Shown here one piece after another: positions 51,247 to 63,377 of a stretch of 64,000 bases of DNA. The notes below the pieces were generated by a model. That model was given only the letters and a program-made list of their open reading frames with translations. It was not told the origin of the DNA and did not search any database. Every line of letters starts with the position of its first letter. Position 1 is the first letter of the stretch. Both the position numbers and the translations under genes were made by a program. The stretch lies in assembly GCA_024734555.1 (NCBI GenBank), contig JANPWX010020150.1:1764143-1828142 (forward strand). Reading direction: 5' to 3'. The stretch is from Trochalopteron elliotii (taxonomy: Eukaryota > Chordata > Aves > Passeriformes > Leiothrichidae).

Positions 51247-54200
51247 CCCTGCAATCCTGTTTTGGCTCAGGATCCCCTCCCATAAGGCTGTAGATCTTCC
51301 ACAGGTCATGTATGGCTGGTATCTGTCCCCCTGTGGGTGTGACACAGGATCTGTGGATCACCAGAGCCATTCTAGTCCAGTAAATGAAAACCAGAAAAAA
51401 TTCCCAAGAGCATATCAAACATCAAGACTCCAGTATGGGTAACTAGATAGCATCCACACTTCAGAGTAAGGAGGTATTAGCTACCTACTTTGCATATAGA
51501 CATATATTTTGTAGGTTTCTAAATCTAGATGCCTCAAGGTTAATTGTGGTGCCTTCTCTGATAGCTTGTCAGAACAAGGACCTTCACAAATCACTGTGAT
51601 ACTTCTCAGAGTGTCTGGATAGAGAAAGATGTAGTGAGTGTTGCTCTGTACATTCCTTGCTAAGGTGGCAAAAGAAAGGAGAACATTGCCATGTGTCTGG
51701 CAGTGTAGGTTTTTCCATAGTGACAGAAAAATAAGCCAAGCATAGAAAAGTAGGGAGTAGCATTAAGAAATTAAGAAAGGAAAAAGTGCCCAAACTGCTC
51801 AGTTAGTTTAGATTTCAAGGAGGCAACAACACGCCTTCTGCTTAGTGTTACTATTTCATCCTACTGTGAAAAGAAATACAAATTCTTTGAAAGTACAGAG
51901 AGGTGAGACTGGAAAATCACAGCAGATTTTTCTCTTCTGATGGAAACAATTTCACTTGAAAACCAAAAGTAATCCCATTTCTCTTTGAGATAATTCTTTT
52001 TAAAAGGCAGTATTTTCCCTCTAAGGTGCACATTAATGATAGTCGGATAATCTCTCAACATTTCAGTCATTTGTCTTAGATGAAGTCTCAGATCATGATG
52101 AATTTGATTCTTGTTGAGAACTTCAGTATTTTTCTTGTTAAGGGAATAGTCTGATCCTATTCTAAACATGCTGTGTTACTCAGATACATAATCTCCTGAT
52201 CTAATGTTAAGCTTTCTTTGTTTGAAATTTGCTTTTAAAAGACAGCTGTTCAGTCCTAAATTGTTTCCAATCTGATAATTTCATGCAAGAAATTATCAAA
52301 GCAACAAGTTTCATTTTTCTGTCTGTCCTCAAGAGGAATCACCCCTAAAATCCTGGTCATAATATTACTGTCCAACATTCAGATTTTCTTACAAATATGA
52401 CTCATGGAATTATTTTGAAGTTTGTTTTCATTAGGTGAGAGTCCTTTTTCGATTAACATTTTGAAACAACAGGGAAACATTACTTAATCTACTAATTTTC
52501 TTTTAGTATCATATCTGATACAAACAATATCAGAGAATCAGATGCAGTCTTTTAGAGAGTAGGTACCCCAGAGGGTTGATTCTCCTGTCGTCATCTTCCC
52601 TTACAAGTCACCAAACACGTCCTCAAAGTTTGCATTTTGGTCAGGACACCTTGAAAAGAACTTTGGCTTGCACTTTTAGCCTTGGCAATGCAGTGGTCTG
52701 TGTCCATCTCAAACACCCTTAGAAAACTGATCACAGCAGCTCTACTGACAGATTCACTCCAGGAACAACAGTGAGTTGTGTTAGCTGCAGGTGCAAGCCC
52801 CTGCTTCACCCTGCTGTGAAGTCTCAGAGGAGGAAACAGTGTAGAGATCAAGTGTAGAGATATCTAGCTAGAGCTATTAGTGTTATAATATATTAATATA
52901 CGTAGATATTAATGTCGTTATGTAGCTATTAATACCTGAAGCTATTCTTTACCCTAAACCATGGACAAGAATGATGTATGAACTATCACCTGCTAGGAGC
53001 AGAAACTGGAGACTCTGAAACAGTGTATAGTTTTGTGAGATGAAATAAGCCAAATATTAAAACTCATTTTTGAAGAAAAAGAGGAAATCCCACTCATCAT
53101 CTCTGCCCTTTTCCCAGCATCACTGGCTCTCTGGCATTCACTGTACAGTGTTTTCAAGCTGATTCAATACTATTTCAAAAGAAAACTAAGCCATTCCAAC
53201 ATGGAATAGCTGCCTACCAGCTTAGTGAGTTTAATAATTTTGGTGAAAAAAAATAGTTCTCAAAGCTCAAAAAGTCAAAAGGGATCAGCAGAAACAAATA
53301 TGTGGAAATGGGGTTGTATAAGTGTGAATGAAAGAGAACAGAAATGGTTTTATGTCTAGGACAGGTGAGGTGTGAAAACCCGGTCAAGCATCTCATGCAT
53401 TCACTCCAAGACACCAGTCCATGAGGCAAAATTCCTTCCCAAGTTGATCCCTGTCATCAAAAATAACAGTGACAATTACTTGTGCCACTGTGTGGGGTTT
53501 TTTGGGCTATTGTCCACCTCCAAATGAGGAAAATTGGTTAAATGGTCTTTTGACCTTTCATGGTTTTTTATATTCTCAGTTGAAGCATTTATCTAATCAG
53601 AATTACCTTAATTGATAATCTCACTGGTGATACAATTTCCCTTTCTCCATTGTGTTAGAAATTGAGAAGAAAATCAAATGACTCTGTTTATTATGGGTAA
53701 AACCTGGCAAATGGTGAGTGGTTGTCAGCAGAGTTAAATTTAGTTGGTGGACAGCTACGAGAGGTGCTATGATTCTATGATTCTTTCTCTAACATCTCTA
53801 CTCAACAAGTGCTTACTATGGCTGGAAGAGGATAGAAAGGTGTTTACCCTATTTGCTGTTATGAGAGATCTATGCTTGCCTCATGATCACATGCAAATAC
53901 CCCTTAGCTGCTAATGGTTCATATTTATTATTTTCCAAACTCCATTAACTTTTTTGTGTTAGGAGTAAAATATATTCCTGCCTTGGCCATCTTCTCTTCA
54001 CTGACTAAAGGGTCAATGGAGGATCAAAGTATGGTATATTACCCTTCTATTTCTTCTGAAAACCTGAGATTTATTGTGTATGGGCTAAACACAGAGAGAA
54101 GAAAAATAAACAAAAACAGTATAGAAGTGACCTTGAGGTTGCTCTTCTTAAGCACTGATTAGTTGGATTAAAACTGAGGAAAGAAGACAAAAGCCTTTTC

Positions 54201-57200
54201 TTATAAATGTGACAATATAAAAGCATTTCAATGGAGTATTTTTATAAAAATAGTAATAGTAATAATAATGATAATGATGAAACATTTTTGTTCAAATTAT
54301 TTTATAATATCTGCTACATTTAGAGTGTAGAAAGAGTCAGCATAGAATAGAAACCATTATTAAAATTTTTTATCTGTTCTACAAAAAAAAAACCAAAACT
54401 CTTTTCTTTCTTCATACCAGCTTTGTAGAGGGCAGAAGACCTCCAATTCAGCAATGGCTGCTTTTGGTTTGACTCCATCGAAAAATCTTTGTTTTCCCCT
54501 GTTTTGATCCACCAAGTCTCTGATTGATCCATCTAGCAGTTTGAAGCAGCAAAAGAGTTAAATTGTTAAATAGTTCTTCTGCTGACAGAAGAGGATATTC
54601 TCAGAGCTCAGCCATTCAGTCCACCTTTCAAGCCTACAATTACACCCTAATATTAACCCAAAAAAAGAAAATTGGGGCAATATCTTCCTGTTAGGTTCTT
54701 CTCTGCTCTCCTGAAGTAGAGTTTCACTGGCACATTTTCATTGGGTTGAGCCTCTCATATGAACTGTGGAATTTAGCTCTGAACCTTTAGATCCTGACTG
54801 ATTTTGGCTGCAAGCAAGGTCTGCATCTGGATGGTGACATCAGAACCAGGAGAATTTATATATGTACCCAGAACCTGTATCCACAGTGAAATCACACACA
54901 TATTGCAGTTTCTAATTAGCAATGTAAGTACACAAAGTGATAGACCATGATTATCTCACCCTAACATCTGCATCTCATGTTAGTTAGATGAATAATGCTT
55001 CCAAATGAGAAATACAATAATGAAAGCCTAGGTTCTTGCAGCTAAAGTGGGGTGGAATGTCATGTTATGTGGCAGCTGAGGATGTCCAATGTCCTGGGAA
55101 TTAAATGGCTGAAGCTGGAGTTGAACACCAAACTCATGCTGTGGCCTTAGCCTAGTGGTTCTGCCTTAGGTGCCACAACCCTCATTCAGTGATTGTAATT
55201 ACCATTAGAAACATGAACTTAGAAGGACCTGAAGCAAGACTTGCAGCCCATGAATAGGAAAACTTGCTTACCTATGTCCTGTATATTGTGATTAGCAAAA
55301 TTATTCCATAAATGATATTTGAAATTGAAAGAGACACCCATGCCACGGCTTTCTAGAGGCAGCAGATGATTTATCACACTCAATTCAAAATTCTTCGTCT
55401 CTGCACAAATGTTTCCATTAACCTTTCTTTCATGGAAGCCAGCAGCCATCTACGCCTTACTAAATCCAAGGCACCATCCGTGCTTATAACCATGCAGATG
55501 CAGCCAACTTGCTAATTACTTCCCCTGAAACGACAAGAAGTGAATTCGTAGCTGTCAGATCCTCCCACTCAGTAGCACAAGCATGGACTTGAAAGAGTAG
55601 TGAAATTGCTACCTGCTATTCTTGTTCCCCAAGATAAGGGTACTTGGGACTCCTGTTAATTACCATGTTTTGATTAAACAGGACTACTTTGTTCACTTTG
55701 TTCATATACACCTTTGAATGAAATTTTTCTGGAAGCGAAAGTGATGATATGCTTTTGTTAAATATTAGTAGCATTATCTACATTGCAAGCAGTTCCTAAC
55801 AGCAAGTGCAATGGTTTGCCTGAGTTATCTTTAACCTTAAGTTGCAAAATTGCTAACTTTGGCAGAGAAATTATAATTTCTCTGCAGGAGCTAGTCCTGA
55901 GAAAAATTACTTTATTCACTTGGGTGGGGGACACTTAACAAGTAAAATTTAGCCTGTTTGGACGACTGGACTGTGAGTTCTGATGAAAAGCTAAGAGAGT
56001 TTTCTTGGCAACAAACTTTGTCCTATAAAATAACGAATACAAATTTAGTTGCATATGTGCATGTGTCCCGATTAAAATAATGAATGGTGGCTTTGTTGAT
56101 TACAGCAATTGCATCGTAACTCAAAGCTGCTTCACCGGACCAAATTATTCAGATCAACAGTGTCAGTCTTTCATTTAAATCCATGCTGTATCCCAGCAGA
56201 AAGTTATCATTTAGAGGAGGTGGCCAACCCAGAAGAATTCTATGTTTCCCAATATGTTGCTCTGTAAGAATGGAATGAGCTTCTCCATCCATGTGTTTGG
56301 GGAAATGAAGGAAGAGGGGTGCATTATTTTCTAGACTTCATTTTGGTTATATAAATTGTAAAATAAATTTGATCTTGATCAGATCTTGTAACCACTCTGG
56401 GGCCTTGTGAAAAAGCATTTTGCTTTAATTAATAATAATCTTATTTTGGAGGGGAAACATTTATCTGCAACTAGAAAATAAAATGTGGCAAACAGTAAAA
56501 AATTAATATATGATATAGCATTATAAAAATACCCAGTGTCTCTGTAGAAGGAGATGATTGCATTTGTCTTTTTTGTGCTTAATTTTCAATCTTCTAATTG
56601 CCCTGATATTTTCCAGGAGTGGGTAAACTCACATATACTCTTATGCTCACATATCCTGCTGTAATTTATAAACTTTGGGCCCTGATGACAGAGATCTGAC
56701 TGGTTGCAGTTTGCTGCAGGACCAGACAAGGTAGCAATGAATTTGCCTTGCTGGCTACTGAGGTTTTATACTTTTACCTCTTTTGTCTCAAAATAAGTGT
56801 CTTACCTTGAATTTTCTGTTGTACACTGTGCTTTGTATCCTTGTTGATTACTCCATATAAAAGAAAATCTCTCCTATGCAAAACTGTTCAAAACAATTAT
56901 TCTTAATTTTAGCTCTTCTTGAAAACTGTGCAGGCCATTGCCTCCTTTTCCAACTGCTTTGTTAATAAACTTCATGATCATGAGAACCCAAAGGGAGAAG
57001 AGAAACTAAATTTAACTGGCTCAAAGTTCAATTCCCTCAGATTTATGATCACACAAAACATTTTAGAGCGCAGATAATGTGGATGGGTTTTTTCTTTTTT
57101 TTGTACTTACCATAGACTAAGTGAGATTAAGCTTGCTTTTGCTTCCAGTGCTTTTCAGCAAAGAATGAAAGTGCACCACAGTAATGAAACAGCAAGCTGA

Positions 57201-57720
57201 CATTCAGGAAGAGGGTCCTGTGCACATCTATAGATAAAAAAAAAAAAAAAGTAGATGGAATGTGCAATGGATAACGCATTTCCCAATTTTAAAGGCACTG
57301 GGTGCATTTCAGGTCACCAAGAAAGCTGGCATGTATTTACCCAAAGCTGAAAATCCATCAGGCTGCTTCAGCAGGTCAGTGTTATCAGTCCTGCCCTGCA
57401 GAGCACAGATCTGAAACATTAGGCAGCCCAACAAGAGGAAGAAAGTTAATTTGAGAGCAGCTGTTTTAAGACAGATACATAATGGCATTAGGAGAGAAGC
57501 ACTGTGGTGAGGTGAGAGCTGAACAGAAATGCTTATTAGGCTGAGAAAGCTTTTAGGTGAATTATTGGAAACAGATGCAGCCAAAGCCTGAGGTAAAGGA
57601 GTCAGACAAGAGTATGATGAAGGTGGCTGTTAAAAACTACTAATAATGAATAGTCAGGCTGCATGGGACTTACTGGGCCTAAATTGAAGTTTTTATTCTG
57701 CTACAGTAATTCTGGATGTT
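51247..57720. other. intronic DNA, no gene seen
   Basis: A 6.5-kb stretch without a recognised exon. It contains a 24-bp palindrome at 55862-55885, a (TAR)n tract near 54253-54281 and A15 at 57236-57250. An isolated CR1-like tail, ATGATTCTATGATTCT, lies near 53769 without a clear CR1 body. Confidence 0.55.
55862..55885. repeat. 24-bp perfect palindrome
   Basis: GCAGAGAAATTA is followed directly by its reverse complement, with no spacer. Confidence 0.95.
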
Positions 57721-57897
57721 CAACAGGTTGCCCAGAGGGATTTTGAATTCCCCACCCCTGGAAGTGTTCAAGGTTGGGCAGGGCTTTGAGCAACTTTAGT
57801 CCAGTGGAAGGTGTCCTTTCCCATGGCAGGGGAGTTGGAATGAGATTCTTTTAGGTCTCTGCCAATTCAAACAATTCTGTGATTCTAGGATTCTATG
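57721..57897 (+). mobile_element. CR1 LINE 3' end
   Basis: A sense CR1 terminus of about 177 bp contains CAACAGGTTGCCCAGAGGGA, CCCCTGGAAGTGTTCAAGGT, CAGTGGAAGGTGTCCTTTCC and CATGGCAGGGGAGTTGGAAT. It ends ATTCTGTGATTCTAGGATTC plus TATG, a readable octamer tail. Confidence 0.92.
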
Positions 57898-58165
57898 CAC
57901 TGTGCCCCTCTCTAAGCATCTTGACACAACTTTTCATTGATTAGGATTAAATGCAGAGATTTGTTTTAGGATCTGGATGTAATCTAGTTTTTCTTCAGCT
58001 TTCCATTGAAGATATTAGGAGTTCTTGTATTAGGAGGACAAAATCAACTACAAATTGTTCTACTCATTTGTTTTCAAACATAGATAATAGAATAATTACT
58101 TTTTTGTTTGTTTTTGTTTTTATTTGCATCTTCACTCCTTGAAATTATGAATTATTTATGAACTG
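57898..58165. other. short intronic spacer
   Basis: No feature was recognised between two CR1 fragments of opposite orientation. Confidence 0.5.
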
Positions 58166-58340
58166 TAGAATAACAGAATAATTTTAATCGGAAGGGACTT
58201 CAAACATCATTCATGTCTAACTCTACTGCCATGGGTAGGAACACCTTCAACTGCACCAGGTTTCTCCAAGCCCCATCCAACCTGGCCTTGAGCACTCCCA
58301 GGGATGGGACAGCTACAGTTTCTCTGGGGAACCTGTGTCA
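58166..58340 (-). mobile_element. CR1 LINE 3' end
   Basis: The + strand shows the complement of a CR1 terminus: TAGAATAACAGAATAATTTT, GGAAGGGACTTCAAACATCA, CTGCCATGGGTAGGAACACC, CAAGCCCCATCCAACCTGGC and CTTGAGCACTCCCAGGGATG. It faces the sense CR1 that ends at 57897. Confidence 0.92.
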
Positions 58341-59168
58341 TTGAAAACTCAGGGGTAATATTTATGTGCCATTGAAGGAACAGAAACCTCTACAACAGAA
58401 CTCAGCTGTTAGTTAAAAGCATGTCATAACACTGAACAAAGGCTAAGTAAAGGAAATGTGTTTTCAATTGAACCTAGGGAGACATGGAATCTACAACAGT
58501 GATAAATATTTGAATTTAGCAAAGCAATTTGAAAACATTATAGAATATTTTCTGAAGACACATGTGGCCAAAGGCTTGGTTCAGTATATTATCTGTAAAT
58601 ATGTTTATGGCAATTTGAATGCTAAAATGGAAACAGACAGAGATTTCTGTATTTATTATCATGTAACTAAATGCATAATTAATAAATCAATTAATTCCTT
58701 TTACAATAAGCACTTAACATGAATAATGCTTTATTTTTTCTCAGATTATTTTAATGTTCTCAAGGCCTACACTATAGGTTTTTTAATAGGCTAGCAGAAA
58801 AGTAATATCTACATTAAATGCTGCATTACTTACCTACGTTGATTTCATAAAAACAACTGATGTGTTAAAACATGATTACTGAAGGAAGTGTTTCTAGCTG
58901 TGGATTTAGAAAGGCAGAGGTTTTTTTTCTCTCTTCTGCAAACCATCATCAGGATTCTTCTGTCTGGAATAGCATTGTCTGTCACCATCACTTTTGTAGG
59001 CTGGTAACAGGCAACATGTGGTGTTAACATGAAACTGAGCAAAACCTGAAAGATCTGACAAAGACATGACAAAGCTAAACAAATGACAAATGGCACATAC
59101 AGCTCAATGCTGAGAAACAAACAACAGCATTCCTGGGAAGAAAAGGATGAAGTACTCCTAATTGCATT
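58341..59168. other. intronic DNA, no gene seen
   Basis: No gene was recognised. The 142-codon minus-strand frame at 58845-59273 runs into a CR1 tail, has no known domain and is treated as chance. Confidence 0.55.
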
Positions 59169-59280
59169 TAGAATCACAGAATCACAGAATAAGGTGAATT
59201 GGAAGGGACCCACAAGGATCAAGTTGACACAAATCCCAGTCCTGGCCCTGCACAGGACATCCACTAGAATCACATGGTGT
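59169..59280 (-). mobile_element. CR1 LINE 3' end
   Basis: The + strand begins TAGAATCACAGAATCACAGA, the complement of the octamer tail. It continues TTGGAAGGGACCCACAAGGA, CAGTCCTGGCCCTGCACAGG and CCACTAGAATCACATGGTGT. It is the same CR1 lineage as the copy at 38.3 kb but only 112 bp long. Confidence 0.92.
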
Positions 59281-62200
59281 ATAATGATGTAACAGAGCTG
59301 GAACTGGAATATTTAAATATCCTAGCTAATAGCCTAGTACTAATATCCCTACTTGCATTATTTTAAAGGATACTGCTATCTACATGAGTATTTACAAAAT
59401 AAAAGGCAGTCAAATCTGTCAGTACTGCTCCTCTAAACCACCCATTGCTTATCATGTGTGCAGAGCTTATAGGAAGGCAACCTCTGTGACTTGGTGTCCT
59501 TGTCTGCAAAATGCTGATAGTAATGCTCACCCAAATTGTAAAACACTCATAGCCCAGGAAAATAATTATATGCTAAGGGAGGTTTTAATAGCAATGTATT
59601 TTGATGGGTAATTCCTGTGACATGCATATTCTTATCTCAAAGAGGAGGAGTTTATGTGTGGTATTTGATGCAGTGGTTTATGTCTCTGTTCATCCAGTCT
59701 TTTAATTTAAAAATTCCTTGCTGTAAATAGATACAGCACCCATACAGCCAAAGACTCATGACCATCCTACATTCAGGAGCATTGTTAAATTAAAATGCAT
59801 TTTTTGCAGATAATCTAAGCACACCAAGAGCTGTGTCTCCTGCGGCTGCTTTGGCACACAGGGAGAGCAAGAGGCAGAATTCCAGGTGTGGCTGACTGAG
59901 CTTGGATTCCTTCTGCTGGCTCGACACATCCTCAGTCAAATAAAATATCTTTTGGCTCACCTATATATGTGAATCTGATCATTTTTAACTGCAATTGGTA
60001 TTGTAAAAGACAGAGAAGAAGGGAGACTTTATTTAGGAGGTGTAGAGGCAGAACTAACGAATGGAAGAAAGAAGCATCTGACCTATATTTCAGGGACTGG
60101 AACACATCTCTAATGCAGATGAAGAGCCCATTACAACTCCCCTTCAAACTGAACACCATTCAAATCTATTTGTCTTGAAGCAGATACCTGCTCCTAACTG
60201 AAAATGTACTTTGATATATTTTTTATGAATTCCGCTTCTGTAAGAGAATTGGTCATAACGCAACCTTGCCTTAATTACTATATTACTGTGTCCAGAATTA
60301 TGTCCTATAAAAGAAGAAATCTGAAAAAATACCATACATTAATTTTACACACACATAAAAAAAAGAAAACAAACAAACAAAAAAAAAGCCAGATAACATA
60401 AAGCATAAAGATTTTTTTTTAATTTGCTTTTCTAATACTGCAAAGAGGAATTAAAAAATGAAAAAAGAAAAGTTAAAAAAAAAAAACCCAAACCTTCCAG
60501 GAAGTTGGTTTCTTGGTTTAATTTATATATTCAGTAAAGAAGAGAAAAAAAAATCTTAAAAAAAATAGTTATCATTCTGAAAACAGTTGGATCTCTATTT
60601 GTTTTGTCCCACCCTGCAATGCATTAAACAGCCAGCATTCATTGAAGTCATATGATATCATACTGTGAGAAGAATTTTGTATCTGTTTTCATTTTTATTT
60701 TTAATCTTTGTAGGAAATTAGATTCTAAAAAAATCAACATTATATGTAGGAAAAAAAAATCTTTAACTGTACAGTTCATATATCCACACATTATTCTGAT
60801 AACAGGGATGTGGGAGTTTTGTTTTGTTTTCTTTTTGGTACCCTAAAAAATGTTCATTCTTGCAGTCAGTGTTTGAAGCAGAATTAGCAATATCAGTAAA
60901 CTCCATCCACAAGTTTGTACGTGCCAATAGCCTACTCTTCTGAAGAATTTTACCCAAACCAACAGCTGAGACTTTACAATTAACCTCACAGAAAAAGACT
61001 GATCCTGAGCTTAAAACGAATGATTTAGTTATAGTCTGATTTATTGCCTGATGTCTGATTAGCATTCATGTCTGTTTTGTTCTTTTAATGCTTTTCGGAA
61101 ATAGCAGCTGGATTTTGGCCTTGAATACTACTCCTTGGATCTGAAGGGTGTAAAGCATAGATACATGTGGTTAGGCAGCCCCCAATTAATCTTTAAAGGG
61201 AGCATTATATTTATATTATAAATTAATTAGGTGAAAGGAAATGTAGTGTACTCAAACACTGAGTAGTGTAAATGCACCAGACACCATTTTTAATCCAGAT
61301 AATTTTTAAAAGGGAGGATGTTAGGGTATGAGTTTATTAGTATTCCTGATGAAGATTTTCCTGCTTTGTTTCATATACATTTAGAAGCAGTTTCAGAGGA
61401 ACATTTTCACTTCTGTTCTTTTCTGTCCACATGTGAGCAGCTTGCTCCTGCTCTTTACATCAACGTCTCAGAACTTCTCTTCCCTTACCATGGCCATAAA
61501 TTGTATCATGCTACCTGGACTGAAACAACCAACCATACAGTAGTCCCTTCTGAAATCCTCTGGGAAACATGTAAAAATACCAGGATTTCTGCTTAACCTC
61601 ATAGCCACCAATCGAACAAAAAAATGGCTCCAAGATTTAGATTTCTTCAACTCTTGACCTCCAGAAAGTGGTTTCTTTCCATGTTAATCTCTGCCTCATA
61701 ATTTGAATAAAATAAAGATGTTTGCCCATGTACTAGATAGAGAAGAGAATCAAACCTCTATTTGCGTTACTTTCTGAGATGAAATCCCAGTTTAAAAGTA
61801 TTAATTGTAGACCAGAACTAAGTGGTACAGCTCTTCTTGGTCTTTTTGACGTGACATGTGAAACATGGGTTTCAATTTTTTCAATTTCAGTTTTTTCAAT
61901 TTTCAATTCAATGCATCTTGCTTCCGCCTGCTGTCTTGGAAGGAATGAAATGCCCAGGAGATCAGTGAATCCACAGGTAAATGGAAAGGCAATGCCTCTC
62001 AAAAGAGTGACTGTGTTTGAGCATTAAGAAGGTGATAGCTCATGAGTGAGTGCTATGATTTGGTCCCTAATATGAGGGTGTGTTGGCTCAAGACAGTGAT
62101 TTCTTTGGCAAGTCTCCACTTAAGGACTTCCTCTTAAATGTGTACCTGAAGAAAATTAGGACTTAAAACTCTCACCTATATTCCATTTACATGCAGGTTG

Positions 62201-62938
62201 AAAATACTCCTGCTTATCACACCACAACTGAGGACAGTTTTAGGCTTCTCTTTATTATCTGTACTATCCTGCTTTTTACACACAGGCAGAGAGAGTGTTA
62301 CAAAAGAAATTCATATCTCCTTCCTGTTTCATCTCTACATTTCTTTGGGCAAAAGCAAAGATTACATGAGAAAAACATTTGCCTAGAAAACCATTTAGAT
62401 TCATGTACTTGGTCAAAGCATAACAAAGCATGTTTCTCTACCACCAACAGAAGACATCAGCATACTTCAAGAATGAAAAGAGGACAGCGATTCTACCACT
62501 CCTTTGTGAAATGTTTTGAGGTCAGAAGTCAGGGAAAGCAAAATAAATGAAAACGACAAAATGTCTTTACGCATTCAGTGTTATGTCTGCAAAGTAAAAA
62601 TATTATAAAGGTAGCTGGCTCCAGCTTTTAACAGTTGAAACTTTACTGGTGCCAGTGACATTATATCAGGATACACTTGGAGTAGCTCAGCAGGGCAGAT
62701 ATCTTACATTCACTTACTGAAAGCTGTGGCTTATATTCAGAGGCTAGTGGGCCTTTTCCTTATAACTAACTCTGAATCTGTAAATCTTTATCGTGGGGAA
62801 AAAAAAAAACAAGGAAAAGAGGATTTATCTAGCTTCATTTTTATCCAAGTAAAATGTAAGTAGGAAAATTTTTTCTCCACATTGACTGTTTTAAAACTTC
62901 TGTATAAAGATTCATATTGATCTAAGTGAAAAGTGAAG
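59281..62938. other. intronic DNA, no gene seen
   Basis: No gene or transposon was recognised in 3.7 kb. A-rich patches occur at about 60355-60385 and 60470-60565. Frames at 61318-61596 and 62191-62550 have no recognisable domain. Confidence 0.55.
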
Positions 62939-62944
62939 TAGGAC
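62939..62944 (+). repeat. left target-site duplication of LTR copy 2
   Basis: TAGGAC directly precedes the LTR and recurs exactly at 63372-63377. Confidence 0.9.
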
Positions 62945-63371
62945 TAAAGATTGGTGTCTCCGTGGGGGTGCTTACTGGCCAGTTCCCCAGACTACCCAAA
63001 ACAGTTTGTAGGTCCTCCAAATCTGCTGGCTGAGGCGTGGATAAGGCTGGAAGAAGGAGTGGGTCTGGCTTGGGTTGGTAAAGGTGTTTATTTCAGTGCA
63101 GTTCCATGTTCCAGGAGAGCCCTTGCCAGAGCATGTGGCACAACAGCCAGAACCCCGGCTTGGGCCTCTGTGTCCCCTTTTCCCAGGTCGCAGCTGGGCG
63201 GAGCACACTTTGGACCAGTGGGGGAAGGAAAAGGGTGGGGTCCAGGACAGGGTGATACCAGGTGTGGTCAGGGATGTAGGGGTGGGGGTATTTTGGAAGG
63301 AGCAAACCAAGTACAAACAAATAAACAAAATACAGGTACAAATTCAAAGACCTCATCCACACACCGCAACA
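62945..63371 (-). mobile_element. solo LTR, ERVK-like, copy 2
   Basis: A 427-bp solo LTR, antisense to RIT2, collinear with the LTR at 10459-10923. Shared blocks include CTAAAGATTGGTGT, TCCTCCAAATCTGCTG, GGTGTTTATTTCAGT, TGTCCCCTTTTCCCAGGTCG and CACCGCAACA. Its 6-bp target duplication (TAGGAC) differs from that of copy 1, so the two are independent insertions rather than the two LTRs of one provirus. Its own-strand ends are TGTTGCGGTG and CAATCTTTA. An AATAAA signal lies at the complement of 63087-63092. No internal retroviral genes remain. Frames here, such as 62951-63445, are not genes. Confidence 0.92.
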
Positions 63372-63377
63372 TAGGAC
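63372..63377 (+). repeat. right target-site duplication of LTR copy 2
   Basis: TAGGAC directly follows ...CCGCAACA and matches the left flank exactly. Confidence 0.9.

Noticed and set aside
58845..59273. 142-codon minus-strand frame with hydrophobic stretches
   Set aside because: It starts inside a CR1 tail, its other part is unique intron and no family is recognised, so it is probably chance.
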